Of a DNA stretch of 64,000 nt, positions 33,016 to 41,956 are shown one piece after another. This stretch comes from Deltaproteobacteria bacterium. GTDB lineage: Bacteria; Desulfobacterota; Desulfuromonadia; Desulfuromonadales; Geopsychrobacteraceae. Position numbers and translations under genes: made by a program. The DNA lies in assembly GCA_024280335.1 (NCBI GenBank), contig JAJRQI010000049.1:38300-102299 (forward strand), written 5' to 3'. Every line of letters starts with the position of its first letter. The stretch's first letter is position 1. The notes beneath the pieces were generated by a model. The model ran no database searches. It saw only the letters and a program-made list of their open reading frames with translations, and had not been told where the DNA came from.

Positions 33016-33810
33016 TTACTGCGCTCGGTCGCCACGCATCTCAGCCAGCGCGGTGGTCATTCGTTCTTTGACCAGTTTCCGCAGGCGCAGATGGCCGTCG
33101 GCACCGCTGAAGCTGCCGGTATCGATCGGCTCCAGCGCCTGCAGGCTGATCCGGCAGGGACGCAGAGTTTTCCGCCCCGGCGGCAACAGTTGGTCGGTGC
33201 CGTCGATGCAGAGCGGAATCAACGGCACACCGGTGCTGATCGCCGCCTTGAAGCCGCCGGAATAAAAGCGTTGCAGTTGACCATCGCGGCTGCGGTGCCC
33301 CTCGGGAAAGAAGAGCACCGTGCCGCCGGCAGCAAAGGTTGCCTGGCAGTTGCTCAAAATCTCGTCCCAGTTGCTCCCCTCAACATCCAGGTAGCGTGCC
33401 AGCCGCATGAAGCCGCTGTACCAGAACATGCGAAACGGCCAGGAACGCACGGCAAAGCTGACATCGTGGACCGGCAGCAACGCCATGCAGAAGGTATCGA
33501 AAAACGACAGATGATTGATCACGAACAGGTAGGGCCTACCGATCTCGATCTGCTCCAGCTGTTGCCGGCGAAACGTGACGAAGGGGCTCATCAACAGCAA
33601 CTAGCCCCGCCCGTAGAGCCAGATGAACCAGCGCACCAGCCGGTCCGCCGACCAGCGCAAAAACGGCAGACAGAGGGCGAAGACCAGAGGGAAAAACAGA
33701 ATTGCGAACAGGGTCCAGAGCAGCAGCGAACCGTAGCACCAGAGGTTCATCAACAGCAACAACGGGCCGAAGCCACCGTCACTTTCAGCGGTTCTATGAG
33801 ATTTGCTCAC
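33016..33810 (-). pseudogene. PlsC-type lysophospholipid acyltransferase with in-frame TAG
   Basis: One continuous frame encodes a 264-residue 1-acyl-glycerol-phosphate acyltransferase-like protein: an N-terminal membrane helix (about 17-50), then IRLYG-like WFIWLYGRG, then NHLSFFD (His100, Asp105) and FPEGHRSRDG. Codon 70 (33601-33603) is TAG, between the helix and the catalytic domain. The catalytic motifs are all downstream of it and intact. A GTG start at 33810 follows the ACP gene by 20 bp. Possible readings are a nonsense mutation (TGG to TAG), a sequence error, or separate translation from the ATG at 33591 just after the TAG. The call of broken gene is therefore tentative. Confidence 0.7.
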
Positions 33811-33830
33811 GCCTTGGGTCGCTCCGATTT

Positions 33831-34085
33831 TCAGCTGTTTTCGGTGACTTTGCCAAGCACAAAGCGATGAATGTCGCCCAGGGTACGGATCGCCCGGATT
33901 GCTTCCTCTTCACGGATTTTAAAGTCGAACGCGCCCTCCAGCACGATCACCATATCGACGGTGTCGAGACTGTCGAGCCCCAGATCTTCATAGATATTCG
34001 CCTCGGCAGTCATATCGGTCCGATCGAGCTCGAACTCTTCGGCAAGGCTGGAATCGATCCGTTCAATTACTTCCGCTTCAGTCAT
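33831..34085 (-). CDS. Acyl carrier protein (ACP-1)
   Basis: This 84-residue ACP has phosphopantetheine Ser39 in DLGLDSLDTVDMV. The DSLDTVD recognition helix is closer to FabF/FabZ-type housekeeping ACPs than ACP-2 and ACP-3 are. The start overlaps the stop of KS-B by 8 bp. Confidence 0.94.
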   Translation of the reverse strand: MTEAEVIERIDSSLAEEFELDRTDMTAEANIYEDLGLDSLDTVDMVIVLEGAFDFKIREEEAIRAIRTLGDIHRFVLGKVTENS

Positions 34086-35310
34086 GCGTAGCGCTCCTTA
34101 TGACGACGCTGGCATTGATGCCACCCATCGCAAAATTATTTTTCAGGATAACTCTCGGTCGCAGTTTCCGGTTCTGTTGCAGGTGCAAAAGACCGGCACA
34201 GTCTTCATCAATCTGCTGCAGGTTCCGGGTTGCGACCAATTCGCCGCGGCGCATCATACCAATGCTGGCGGATAATTCAATAGCGCCGCTGGCAGCCATG
34301 GTGTGACCCAGGTGCCCTTTGAGGCTGCTGACCGGGGTTCTGTCACCGACCAGTCGGCAAATCGCTTCGGCTTCGGCCAGATCCCCCTGCCGGGTACCGG
34401 TGGCGTGGGCATTGACATAGTCAAGTTCGCCGGGCTCCATCCCGGCATCTTCGAGCGCCAGCTGCATACACTCATGCATCGCTCCGACATCCGGATTGGC
34501 GATGCTGGAGGTGTCTGAGGTGGTGGCAAAACCGATGATCTCAGCAAGGATGGTCGCCCCGCGCGCTTCAGCCAGGCTCTTTTTCTCCAGCAACAGGATG
34601 CCGCTCCCCTCGCCGCAGACAATGCCGTCGCGATCATGGTCGAAGGGGCGTGGTGAGGCGTCCGGCTGCTGATTAAAACCGGTTGAGGCCGCGTGCATGA
34701 CATCGAAGGTCGCGGTCGTCAGCGGGTGAAATTCGTCGGCGCCGCCACAGAGGATGGCATCCTGACGGCCGAAAGCGATCTGCTCACAGGCGTAACCGAT
34801 CGCCTGACAGCTGGTCGCACAGGCGGCCGAGGGAGCCATCACCCGGCCGGTAATCCCTAACGACTGGGCGATATTGGCGGCACAGGAGTGACCCATCAGC
34901 TGAAAAAACAGTCCCGATTTCATCCGTTCCAGACTGTAGTCGCGGAAATAATCGGCAAAAAATTTCTCACTGGTTTCGGTACTGCCCAGGGTTGAGCCGA
35001 CCACCACCCCGGTACGCCCGCCGGAAAGCAGTTCGTCGGGATAAGCAGCCATCGCCAGGGCCTGCTGACTGGCCAGATAGGCGTAGATCGACATGTTCGA
35101 CATCGAGCGGCGGATCTTCCGCGGGATCTGCTTCGGCTCGATCCCCTCGACCCGCGCCGCCAGACGGGAACGCAAGCCGCCGATTTTTTCCAGTTCTGGG
35201 ACCACCCGCACCCCTGACTCACCAGCCAGCAGCGCATCCATCAGTTCCTCAAAACTGTGCCCCAGCGGTGAGATGATACCGATGCCGGTAACCACAACAT
35301 TTAACAACAT
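34078..35310 (-). CDS. Beta-ketoacyl-ACP synthase (KS-B, FabF-like)
   Basis: The 410-residue enzyme has Cys164 in APSAACATSCQAIG, His302 in NAHATGTRQGD and His336 in KGHLGHTMAASG, a complete active site. HATGT replaces the commoner HGTGT, as in some aryl polyene ketosynthases. It overlaps the ACP-1 gene by 8 bp and the FAD oxidoreductase gene by 10 bp. Confidence 0.93.
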   Translation of the reverse strand: MLLNVVVTGIGIISPLGHSFEELMDALLAGESGVRVVPELEKIGGLRSRLAARVEGIEPKQIPRKIRRSMSNMSIYAYLASQQALAMAAYPDELLSGGRTGVVVGSTLGSTETSEKFFADYFRDYSLERMKSGLFFQLMGHSCAANIAQSLGITGRVMAPSAACATSCQAIGYACEQIAFGRQDAILCGGADEFHPLTTATFDVMHAASTGFNQQPDASPRPFDHDRDGIVCGEGSGILLLEKKSLAEARGATILAEIIGFATTSDTSSIANPDVGAMHECMQLALEDAGMEPGELDYVNAHATGTRQGDLAEAEAICRLVGDRTPVSSLKGHLGHTMAASGAIELSASIGMMRRGELVATRNLQQIDEDCAGLLHLQQNRKLRPRVILKNNFAMGGINASVVIRSATHD

Positions 35311-36773
35311 GCTTTTATTTCTCCCCGTAGATATTCATGACCTAGGATCGAGCCGCAGGTCAGATAGCCGGCGACCAGGGTACCCAGCAACCCCGGTGCC
35401 GCAATCGCCTGACCGGAGAGGAACAGACCGGGAAGCCGGGTGACCGGATGCGGATTATACTGGCCGAGAAAACGTCCGACGCCATAGATGGCCCCGGCCG
35501 GGGCCAGCGAATAATCGCGCAGGGTCAAAGGCGTAGCCAGCTCCAGCAGTTCAAGCTCGGCAAGCTCCGGACAGTTTGCGGCGAATAATTCCAGCAGTTG
35601 TTCACCGATCCGCTGTTTGTGCGCGCGGTAGCCCTCGGCCTGGCGCATCCCGGCGGCAGCCCACTCGGCGACCTCAGCATAACCGGCCGGAACAACCCCG
35701 ATCAAGCCGCGAACCTCCCCCTGCCCCTGATCAGCTGCGGTCAGATAGAAGGGTCTTTCTTGCAGCGGACAATCCGTGTCAGCCGTAAAGACTCCCGCCT
35801 GCGGCTGAATAAAAAGATTCGAGCGGTGAAGAAATTCGAGCGGGCGGCGGCTCTTGGCAAAAATAATATAGGCAGAGCCGGTCTGGCGCAAATTCTTCAG
35901 CCGTTTCAGATAGGCGGGACGCAGCACCCCCGGTGACAGCAGCTCCGGTAGCTGAGCCGGATTGATCGTCACCAGCACCTCCGCGGCGGATAGTTCTTCA
36001 CCATCCGCCAGGCGCACCCCCTTGATCGCCGCATCAGCAACCAGCAGTTCGGTCACCCTTGCCCGGCAGCGGACCTCGCCGCCCGCTGCGGCCAGCAATT
36101 CAAGCAGCGCCGCAACCAGTGCCCGACCGCCACCGACAATCCCATGCACCGAATGATAATAGGAACCGGCCACCTGTGCATTCAAACTAACTGGCGCAAC
36201 CTCCGGCGTAACCCCGTAAAGCAGGCTGTGCATCGAGAGCAAACTTTGTAATTGCGGATAGGCGGAGAAGACCTGCAGCCGCTCCTGCAGCGAAGCTCCA
36301 TGCACCGTCTGGATGCCGAAATCGGCAATATCGGTATCCAGATTGAGATAGGGGAAATTGCTCCATTTGCCGGCAATTTCATCGAGATAGTCGTCGATCT
36401 CCGCCTGCACGGCCGGAAATTGTTTTCCCAGCTGCGCCTTGATTGCGGCAAAACCGACCGGCAGGGAAAAGGTCTCTCCGGTTGCCGAAATCTGCAGGCG
36501 ATCAAACCCCGATTCGGCAAAAGGGAAAAGTTCCAGCTTGCTTTCCAGCCCCAGATGGCGAAACAGCGGCCGGAACGGCCCGTCTGCAGCCAGCCCGCCG
36601 GCATAGTGGAAGCCGCTGTCGAAATAGAAGCCGTCACGAGAGAAACCGCGCACCACCGGTGCCGGCTGCGGATGCTGCTCAAGGACCAGGACCCGCCGTC
36701 CGCTGCGCGCCAGCAAGAGTGCGGAGGTCAGCCCGGAAAGGCCCGCACCGATGATAATCGAATCATATTGCAT
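35301..36773 (-). CDS. CrtI/phytoene desaturase-like FAD oxidoreductase
   Basis: The 490-residue flavoprotein begins with an FAD-binding dinucleotide fold, IIGAGLSGLTSALLLARSGR (Gly9, Gly11, Gly14). It continues with the family's GFYFDSGFHYAGG and the C-terminal LFLSGQAIAAPGLLGTLVAG motif. Members desaturate, isomerise or saturate polyene chains. The presence of such an enzyme with radical SAM and FabF-like genes is the combination associated with ladderane-type clusters. It starts 5 bp after KS-A and overlaps KS-B by 10 bp. Confidence 0.88.
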   Translation of the reverse strand: MQYDSIIIGAGLSGLTSALLLARSGRRVLVLEQHPQPAPVVRGFSRDGFYFDSGFHYAGGLAADGPFRPLFRHLGLESKLELFPFAESGFDRLQISATGETFSLPVGFAAIKAQLGKQFPAVQAEIDDYLDEIAGKWSNFPYLNLDTDIADFGIQTVHGASLQERLQVFSAYPQLQSLLSMHSLLYGVTPEVAPVSLNAQVAGSYYHSVHGIVGGGRALVAALLELLAAAGGEVRCRARVTELLVADAAIKGVRLADGEELSAAEVLVTINPAQLPELLSPGVLRPAYLKRLKNLRQTGSAYIIFAKSRRPLEFLHRSNLFIQPQAGVFTADTDCPLQERPFYLTAADQGQGEVRGLIGVVPAGYAEVAEWAAAGMRQAEGYRAHKQRIGEQLLELFAANCPELAELELLELATPLTLRDYSLAPAGAIYGVGRFLGQYNPHPVTRLPGLFLSGQAIAAPGLLGTLVAGYLTCGSILGHEYLRGEIKACC

Positions 36774-36778
36774 AGAGG

Positions 36779-37993
36779 TCAGGAGAACGCGAGCACGAGT
36801 GCGGAGTTGGTCCCGCCGAACCCGGCGGAGTTGCAGAGAACCTGCCTTGGTGCCTGCGGGATAGTTGCGCGGATGATATTCAGCCCGGCGGTTGCTTCGC
36901 TCGGTTCCTGATAGTTGATATTTGCGGCGATAAACTTTTGTTGCGCCATGATCGTTGTATAGACCACTTGCGCGGCTCCCGACATCCAGAGTTCGTGTCC
37001 GGTCATCGATTTCAACGAAGAGATCGGCGGTGTTTTCTGACCAAAAACTTTCCTGATGTTGGCCGCCTCGGCAGCATCCCCGGCCGGGGTTGAAGTGGCG
37101 TGAGCGCAGAGATAATCGATTTCCGCTGCCGCCAGGCCGCTCTGCTCCAGCGCCATCAGCATCGCCCGACTGATGCCGTCTTCACTCGGTACCGAAAGCT
37201 GGCCGCCATCAGAAGAGAAGCCGTAGCCGAGCAGTTCACCGAGGATCGCTGCGCCGCGCTGCTGCGCCAGATCATAGCGCTCCAGCACCAGCGTCGCCGC
37301 CCCGCCGCTGGGGACCAGACCATCCCGCTGCGCATCAAAAGGGCGGCTGGCGGCGGCCGGCTCGGCAACCCTGGCCGAAAAGGCCCCAAGCCCGTCAAAG
37401 CTGCACATCGACTGCCAGTTGATCTCCTGCGCGCCGCCGCAAAGCATCCGCTGCTGACGTCCCAGCCGGATCAGGTCAGCGGCCTGACCGAGGGCATGGC
37501 CACCGCTGGAGCAGGCCGAACTGAGCGACCAACAGGCCCCCTTTGTCTGCAGCAGGGTATTCAGATTCATGGTGATCGAGGAGGTCATCGAACGGAAAAT
37601 CTGCCCGCTGCCGATCGCCTTGGTCTCCCCTTTGAGCCGCAAGGCATCAACCTGCTCGATGGCGGCGATACAGCTGGAATCACAACCGTAGAGCAGGCCG
37701 GTCTGTTCATTTTGAATTTCGGCGGCGGAAAGTCCCGCCATCGTCAGCGCATCCCTTGCCGAAGCATAGGCCCAGACAGCAAACTCCGGCATGCTTTTGC
37801 GCTGTTTGCGCGACAGGATCGATCGATCGAAATCGCGGATCTGTCCGGTCAGCGGGCTGCGAAAACCGAGTTCGCTGCGCTGCGGATCGACAACGATCCC
37901 TGACTTTCCGGCCCTTAACGCCGCGCCGACAGTTTCCGGATCGTTCCCCAGACAGGAGACGATGCCGATCCCGGTGATAGCAACTCGATACAA
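36779..37993 (-). CDS. Beta-ketoacyl-ACP synthase (KS-A)
   Basis: The 404-residue enzyme has Cys161 in SLSSACSSGGHALG, His298 in CAHATSTPAGD and His333 in KSMTGHELWMSGA. It starts at a TTG (37993) eight bases after GAGAG and 20 bp after the FabG stop; a longer frame would read through the FabG gene. The motif HATSTP differs from usual HGTGT. This fits the APE_KS-type subgroup, so specialised condensation is likely. Confidence 0.88.
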   Translation of the reverse strand: MYRVAITGIGIVSCLGNDPETVGAALRAGKSGIVVDPQRSELGFRSPLTGQIRDFDRSILSRKQRKSMPEFAVWAYASARDALTMAGLSAAEIQNEQTGLLYGCDSSCIAAIEQVDALRLKGETKAIGSGQIFRSMTSSITMNLNTLLQTKGACWSLSSACSSGGHALGQAADLIRLGRQQRMLCGGAQEINWQSMCSFDGLGAFSARVAEPAAASRPFDAQRDGLVPSGGAATLVLERYDLAQQRGAAILGELLGYGFSSDGGQLSVPSEDGISRAMLMALEQSGLAAAEIDYLCAHATSTPAGDAAEAANIRKVFGQKTPPISSLKSMTGHELWMSGAAQVVYTTIMAQQKFIAANINYQEPSEATAGLNIIRATIPQAPRQVLCNSAGFGGTNSALVLAFS

Positions 37994-38012
37994 AGTAAGC
38001 TCTCTATTAACG

Positions 38013-38741
38013 CTAAATGTGGATGCCGCCATTGACGGCAAAAACCTGCCCGGTAATATAGCTGGCCCGCTCTGAACAGAGGAAGCCGACCAGCCCTGAG
38101 ACCTCTTCCGGTTCACCGATCCGGCCGAGCGGAATCAACGGCAGAATCCGCTCCAGCGGCAACTCTTCGGTCATATCGGTAGCGATAAAACCGGGCGAGA
38201 CGGCATTGACCAGAATATTGCGCCGTCCGACCTCGGCTGCCAATGACCGGGTCGCACCGATCAGGCCCGCCTTGGCTGCTGAATAGTTGACCTGCCCGGC
38301 GACACCCGACTCGCCGGAGGTGGAAACGATATTGATAATCCGCCCCTGGCGCTTTTTCAACATCCGCGCGACCACCAGCCGGGTGACATTGAAAAAACCG
38401 TTCAGATGCACGGCGAGGACATTCTCCCAGTCGGATTGGCTCATCATCGCCATGATGCCGTCACGGGCAAATCCGGCATTATTGACCAGCACAAAGGGCA
38501 CCTGCTCTTTCAGCAGCGGCTCCAGCGCCGTTGCCGTTGCTTGCGCATCCGCCACATCAAAGGGGAGCGGGGTGCATTCTCCACCGGCAGTCTCGACCTG
38601 TTCGGCAACCTGCTGCGCCGCCTGCCGGTCGCTGCGGTAGTTGAGCCAGACATGAAACCCGTCTGCCGCCAGTTCCCGCGCAATCGCCGCACCGATCCCC
38701 TTACTCGCCCCGGTGACCAGGGCTATTTGACGTTTTTGCAT
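38013..38741 (-). CDS. 3-oxoacyl-ACP reductase (FabG-like)
   Basis: The 242-residue short-chain dehydrogenase has the NADPH motif TGASKGIG, NNAG at about 87-90, and the catalytic Ser140, Tyr153 and Lys157 in YSAAK. It ends GQVFAVNGGIHI as FabG proteins do. It is the first gene of the 27-kb minus-strand cluster, so it marks its likely promoter end. It reduces 3-ketoacyl-ACP in each elongation cycle. Confidence 0.93.
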   Translation of the reverse strand: MQKRQIALVTGASKGIGAAIARELAADGFHVWLNYRSDRQAAQQVAEQVETAGGECTPLPFDVADAQATATALEPLLKEQVPFVLVNNAGFARDGIMAMMSQSDWENVLAVHLNGFFNVTRLVVARMLKKRQGRIINIVSTSGESGVAGQVNYSAAKAGLIGATRSLAAEVGRRNILVNAVSPGFIATDMTEELPLERILPLIPLGRIGEPEEVSGLVGFLCSERASYITGQVFAVNGGIHI

Positions 38742-38878
38742 AGATAACTTTCGCTTCCATTCTCAGTCGGTAATTCACCAGGGCCGGAGGAAAACACCGC
38801 CGGATCAAGCACAGTAAAAGAGCACTCGAGCCCGCCATAGAAAGGCATTATGAACAGAGTCGATGCTAGTCGGAAACC

Positions 38879-38907
38879 AGTATTTTTTCAAGAAAATTCA
38901 AGGTCAA
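38879..38907 (-). promoter_or_regulatory. Candidate sigma-70 promoter of the biosynthetic cluster
   Basis: On the minus strand TTGACC (38902-38907), a 17-bp spacer, then AATACT (38879-38884). The -10 is poor. It lies about 130 bp upstream of fabG, the first gene. Confidence 0.35.
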
Positions 38908-38926
38908 GCCAGCCGGTACCGGGGAT

Positions 38927-38966
38927 AAAAACACCCACAGTCTGAAAACAGACGTGGGCATTTTTA
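38927..38966. terminator. Bidirectional terminator upstream of the cluster
   Basis: A hairpin CCCAC-G-TCTG/CAGA-CT-GTGGG, loop TTTT, is flanked by A5 on one side and T5 on the other. It ends the minus-strand gene at 39031-39480 and insulates the cluster. Confidence 0.75.
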
Positions 38967-39030
38967 CGGCACTGAAATCCTGCTCAGCAGAACAAAGGCA
39001 AATCCACAAAACCGGCCTGCTCGACAACGA

Positions 39031-39480
39031 TTATTCCGCCAGTTCGGCAACCGTCCCCATCAAGGCAACATTGGAGACAAAACCACCCTTGATGCAGGAA
39101 TACTGCTCAGCACTTTCAAATTTCTGATTCTTGGTAATCGTATAGATGTCGATCACCGCGTTGCCCCCTTCTCGCTCCGCCCGGCTCTGCAGAGCCATCA
39201 GCGCCGAGATGAAAGTTCGGTCGCAAGCGTTTTGCGCTGATTTGCCAAAACCGTTACTGCGTTTGTTCGACTTGAATTCACCCAGCCGTTTGAGCACCTT
39301 TGCATGTTTTTCGCCCAGCATATACAGTTTGATGCCCGGCTTCAGTTTATCCTTGCCGAGCGGGCTGAGCTGGGCGTCTCTGGCTGAGAACTGGTGCCAG
39401 TTATCCTTGGCCAGCGCTGGTATTGCAACTGCAACCAGAGAGAACAAAACCAGCATAATCGTAGCGAACCATTTTTTCAT
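39031..39480 (-). CDS. Conserved secreted protein of unknown function
   Basis: The 149-residue precursor has a signal peptide (about 1-24, PALAKD). The mature part has the repeatedly conserved look of KSNKRSNGFGKSAQNACDRTF, LQSRAEREGGNAVIDIYT, and YSCIKGGFVSNVALMGTV with two Cys (about 86 and 129) that may pair. I do not recognise a functional family. It has its own promoter region and terminator, and sits between the cluster and an AIM24 gene without coupling. Confidence 0.72.
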   Translation of the reverse strand: MKKWFATIMLVLFSLVAVAIPALAKDNWHQFSARDAQLSPLGKDKLKPGIKLYMLGEKHAKVLKRLGEFKSNKRSNGFGKSAQNACDRTFISALMALQSRAEREGGNAVIDIYTITKNQKFESAEQYSCIKGGFVSNVALMGTVAELAE

Positions 39481-39661
39481 CGGACAGGTTCTCCTTTCAT
39501 TGCCATATCAATGATAAAGTTTAAACTGTTGATCATCAAACAGTAACAAGAGCTTGACTGATTTTCAACGTAGAGGTCATTTTTTGCCGATCCCATTTGC
39601 TACTATCGTGAAATAGGATAACCAACCCACTCACCTTTTTAACTTAAAACAGGAGTTGCCG

Positions 39662-40450
39662 ATGAAGTGCCATGAAGTCGATTACCAGATTATCGGAGAT
39701 GATATGCAGATGGTGCAGGTAGAACTCGATCCGGGGGAGACCGTGGTGGCAGAAGCCGGCGCCATGACCTATATGGAAGAAGGGATCAGTTTCGAAGCCA
39801 AAATGGGTGACGGTTCCGAGCCGGAGCAGGGGGTTTTCGGCAAACTGCTCGGTGCCGGAAAACGGATGCTGACCGGCGAGTCGATCTTTATGACCCATTT
39901 CACCAATCAGGGGCCGGGGAAACAGCATGTCGCCTTTGCCGCGCCCTATCCGGGGAAGATTATCCCGCTCGATCTTTCCCAATTGTCCGGGGATCTGCTC
40001 TGCCAGAAGGATTCGTTCCTCTGCGCCGCCTACGGGACCAAACTCGACATTGCTTTTCAAAAACGCCTGGGAACCGGTTTTTTCGGTGGCGAAGGGTTTA
40101 TCCTCCAGCGCCTGCACGGCGACGGCATGGCTTTCGTGCATGCCTGCGGAACGATCATTGAGCGGCAGCTCAAGGGGGAGACCCTGCGGGTCGATACCGG
40201 CTGCCTGGTCGCTTTTGAGCCGAGCGTCGATTACAACATCGAACGAGCCGGTAATCTCAAGAGCATGTTTTTCGGCGGCGAGGGGCTGTTTTTAGCGACC
40301 CTGCGCGGAACCGGCCGGGTCTGGTTGCAGAGTTTGCCGTTCAGCCGCCTGGCCGACCGGATTATTGCCCATGCGCCGAAAGCCGGCGGCAGCGACAAGG
40401 GTGAAGGTTCGCTGCTCGGCGGGATCGGTCGGATGCTGGATGGAAATTGA
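39662..40450 (+). CDS. AIM24/TIGR00266-family protein
   Basis: The 262-residue protein is Gly-rich and beta-rich, with [20 protein letters not shown] at the start, [19 protein letters not shown], and [17 protein letters not shown] in the C-terminal half. These match the AIM24 double-stranded beta-helix family (TIGR00266). Its role is not known in bacteria; in yeast AIM24 is mitochondrial. The start ATG at 39662 has AGGAG six bases upstream; an earlier in-frame TTG overlaps that site and is unlikely. Confidence 0.88.
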   Translation: MKCHEVDYQIIGDDMQMVQVELDPGETVVAEAGAMTYMEEGISFEAKMGDGSEPEQGVFGKLLGAGKRMLTGESIFMTHFTNQGPGKQHVAFAAPYPGKIIPLDLSQLSGDLLCQKDSFLCAAYGTKLDIAFQKRLGTGFFGGEGFILQRLHGDGMAFVHACGTIIERQLKGETLRVDTGCLVAFEPSVDYNIERAGNLKSMFFGGEGLFLATLRGTGRVWLQSLPFSRLADRIIAHAPKAGGSDKGEGSLLGGIGRMLDGN

Positions 40451-40507
40451 AGCCTGAAAAAAAGGTTTTTAAAAAAAGACTAATCCTAGGAGACTCTTGC
40501 AAAAGTC

Positions 40508-40585
40508 GTCATCCCCGTGAAAACGGGGATCCAGTTTTTGGGCCATCCCTGAGAACTTCTAGATTCCCGCCTACGCGGGAATGAC
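40508..40585. repeat. REP-like paired palindrome
   Basis: GTCATCCCCGTGAAAACGGGGATCC and its partner ending CTACGCGGGAATGAC face each other. It is the third copy of the family seen at 11547-11615 and 32848-32916. Confidence 0.75.
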
Positions 40586-40626
40586 GGGCCTTGATTCTTC
40601 AGCCTTTTGCAAGTGGCTCAAATAAC

Positions 40627-40653
40627 GCCCCGTGTGCAAGCGGGGTGCTTTTT
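40627..40653. terminator. Intrinsic terminator between convergent genes
   Basis: GCCCCG-N8-CGGGGTGC followed by TTTTT on the plus strand; on the minus strand the A-run and hairpin also suit the sigma-54 activator gene ending at 40680. Confidence 0.65.
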
Positions 40654-40679
40654 GTGCAGATTAGTTGCCCAAGGTCATC

Positions 40680-41720
40680 TCAGGTCGGCAGGTTTTTCTT
40701 TTTGATCTTTTCAATCAAGGTGGTGCGTTTCAGGTTCAGCAGCCGGGCCGCCTCCTTCTTGTTCCCCCCGGCGCGGGTCAGCGCTTGCAGGATCAAACGA
40801 TCTTCAAATTCGCTGATCAGGCCGTTGAAATCCAGCCCGGACTCACCCCATGCGGCTTCAGGCGGAGCTGCCGCCTCCGCGACCCGCGCCGCATCTTCTT
40901 GCAGCTGCGGCACTGCCAACTGCAGATCCTCACAGCGATATTTTTCCGGCAGCTCTTTCAGGGTGACCTTTTTGCCCCGATGCAGAATCACCAGACGTTG
41001 CACCAGGTTTTCCAGTTCACGGACGTTGCCCGGCCAGTGGTAGGCTTGCAAACTCTGTAATGCCCGCGGATCAAGCACCGTCGGAGTATCCGATTTTCGG
41101 CGACTGAATTGTTCAATAAAGCAATCGATCAACAGCGGGATATCCTCGCCCCGATCGCGCAGTGGGGGCGCCTGCAACGGAATAACCGCCAAGCGATAAT
41201 AGAGGTCTTCACGAAAACGTCCCTCGGCAACCAGGGCTTCCAGATTCTGATGGGTGGCGGCAACCACGCGCACATCAACCTTCGTCGGCCGGACCGCACC
41301 GACCTGCTCAACTTCACGTTCTTGCAGGACCCGCAACAGTTTTGCCTGCAGATTCGGTTTCATGTCGCCGATCTCGTCCAGGAACAGCGTCCCGCCATCG
41401 GCAAACTGCACCCGGCCGATCTTCGATTGCTGCGCACCGGTAAATGCGCCTTTCACGTAGCCGAAAAGTTCGCTTTCGAGTAATTCATCCGGGATTGCCG
41501 CGCAGTTCACCGGGACAAAATTACCTTTCTTGCGTGGGCTGCCATCATGGACCGCGCGCGCGATCAGCTCTTTGCCGGTGCCGCTCTCTCCCTGGACCAG
41601 GATGGTGCTCTCCCCCTCTTCGGCAACACAGGCAATCAGCTCAAACAGCTCATGCATCTGCGCCGAACGGCCGATCATGCCACCGAAACTTGAAAAGCGA
41701 TTTTTTCGCAAAGTCGTCAT
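40680..41720 (-). CDS. Sigma-54 dependent activator lacking a sensor domain
   Basis: The 346-residue protein consists of an AAA+ domain from near its start, with [22 protein letters not shown] and [15 protein letters not shown], and a C-terminal Fis-type HTH with [22 protein letters not shown]. Only about 20 residues precede the AAA+ core, so the regulatory domain is missing, as in PspF-like members. Such activators are controlled by partner proteins or ligand-free. The ATG at 41720 is preferred over an upstream in-frame start that would cross the promoter region. Target unknown. The dyad at 41813-41830 in its upstream region could be its own site. Confidence 0.88.
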   Translation of the reverse strand: MTTLRKNRFSSFGGMIGRSAQMHELFELIACVAEEGESTILVQGESGTGKELIARAVHDGSPRKKGNFVPVNCAAIPDELLESELFGYVKGAFTGAQQSKIGRVQFADGGTLFLDEIGDMKPNLQAKLLRVLQEREVEQVGAVRPTKVDVRVVAATHQNLEALVAEGRFREDLYYRLAVIPLQAPPLRDRGEDIPLLIDCFIEQFSRRKSDTPTVLDPRALQSLQAYHWPGNVRELENLVQRLVILHRGKKVTLKELPEKYRCEDLQLAVPQLQEDAARVAEAAAPPEAAWGESGLDFNGLISEFEDRLILQALTRAGGNKKEAARLLNLKRTTLIEKIKKKNLPT

Positions 41721-41812
41721 AATCTCATCTACTATGAGTAAGCGTTCGGTTTTCCGGAAAAAGACAGCTGCCCGGCCCAAAGGTGAGGCAACAATAATAT
41801 ACTGCCTGTAAT

Positions 41813-41830
41813 GTGTCAATATTTGGACAC
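41813..41830. promoter_or_regulatory. Candidate operator (GTGTC-N8-GACAC dyad)
   Basis: A perfect inverted repeat lies in the divergent gap between the sensor-less sigma-54 activator and the methyltransferase gene, flanked by AT-rich sequence. Function is inferred from position. Confidence 0.35.
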
Positions 41831-41956
41831 GCTTTTTTTAAAATAAATTAACCTATTTGGTTTGCTGCTTAAAACCGAGAGAGATCACCGACAAAAAGAC
41901 CGGAACGACCCAGGTCGCAGCGATAATCTAGAAAGACAATAACCGGGAGAACATCT

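Noticed and set aside
33601..33603. Pyrrolysine insertion at the TAG in the acyltransferase
   Set aside because: Known pyrrolysine proteins are mainly methylamine methyltransferases; nothing nearby supports Pyl. A nonsense change from TGG is simpler.
8944..38741. A classical aryl polyene cluster
   Set aside because: No ammonia lyase, aryl-CoA or acyl-ACP ligase was seen, and the radical SAM and CrtI-like genes are not part of the classical set. Only the core and export genes agree.
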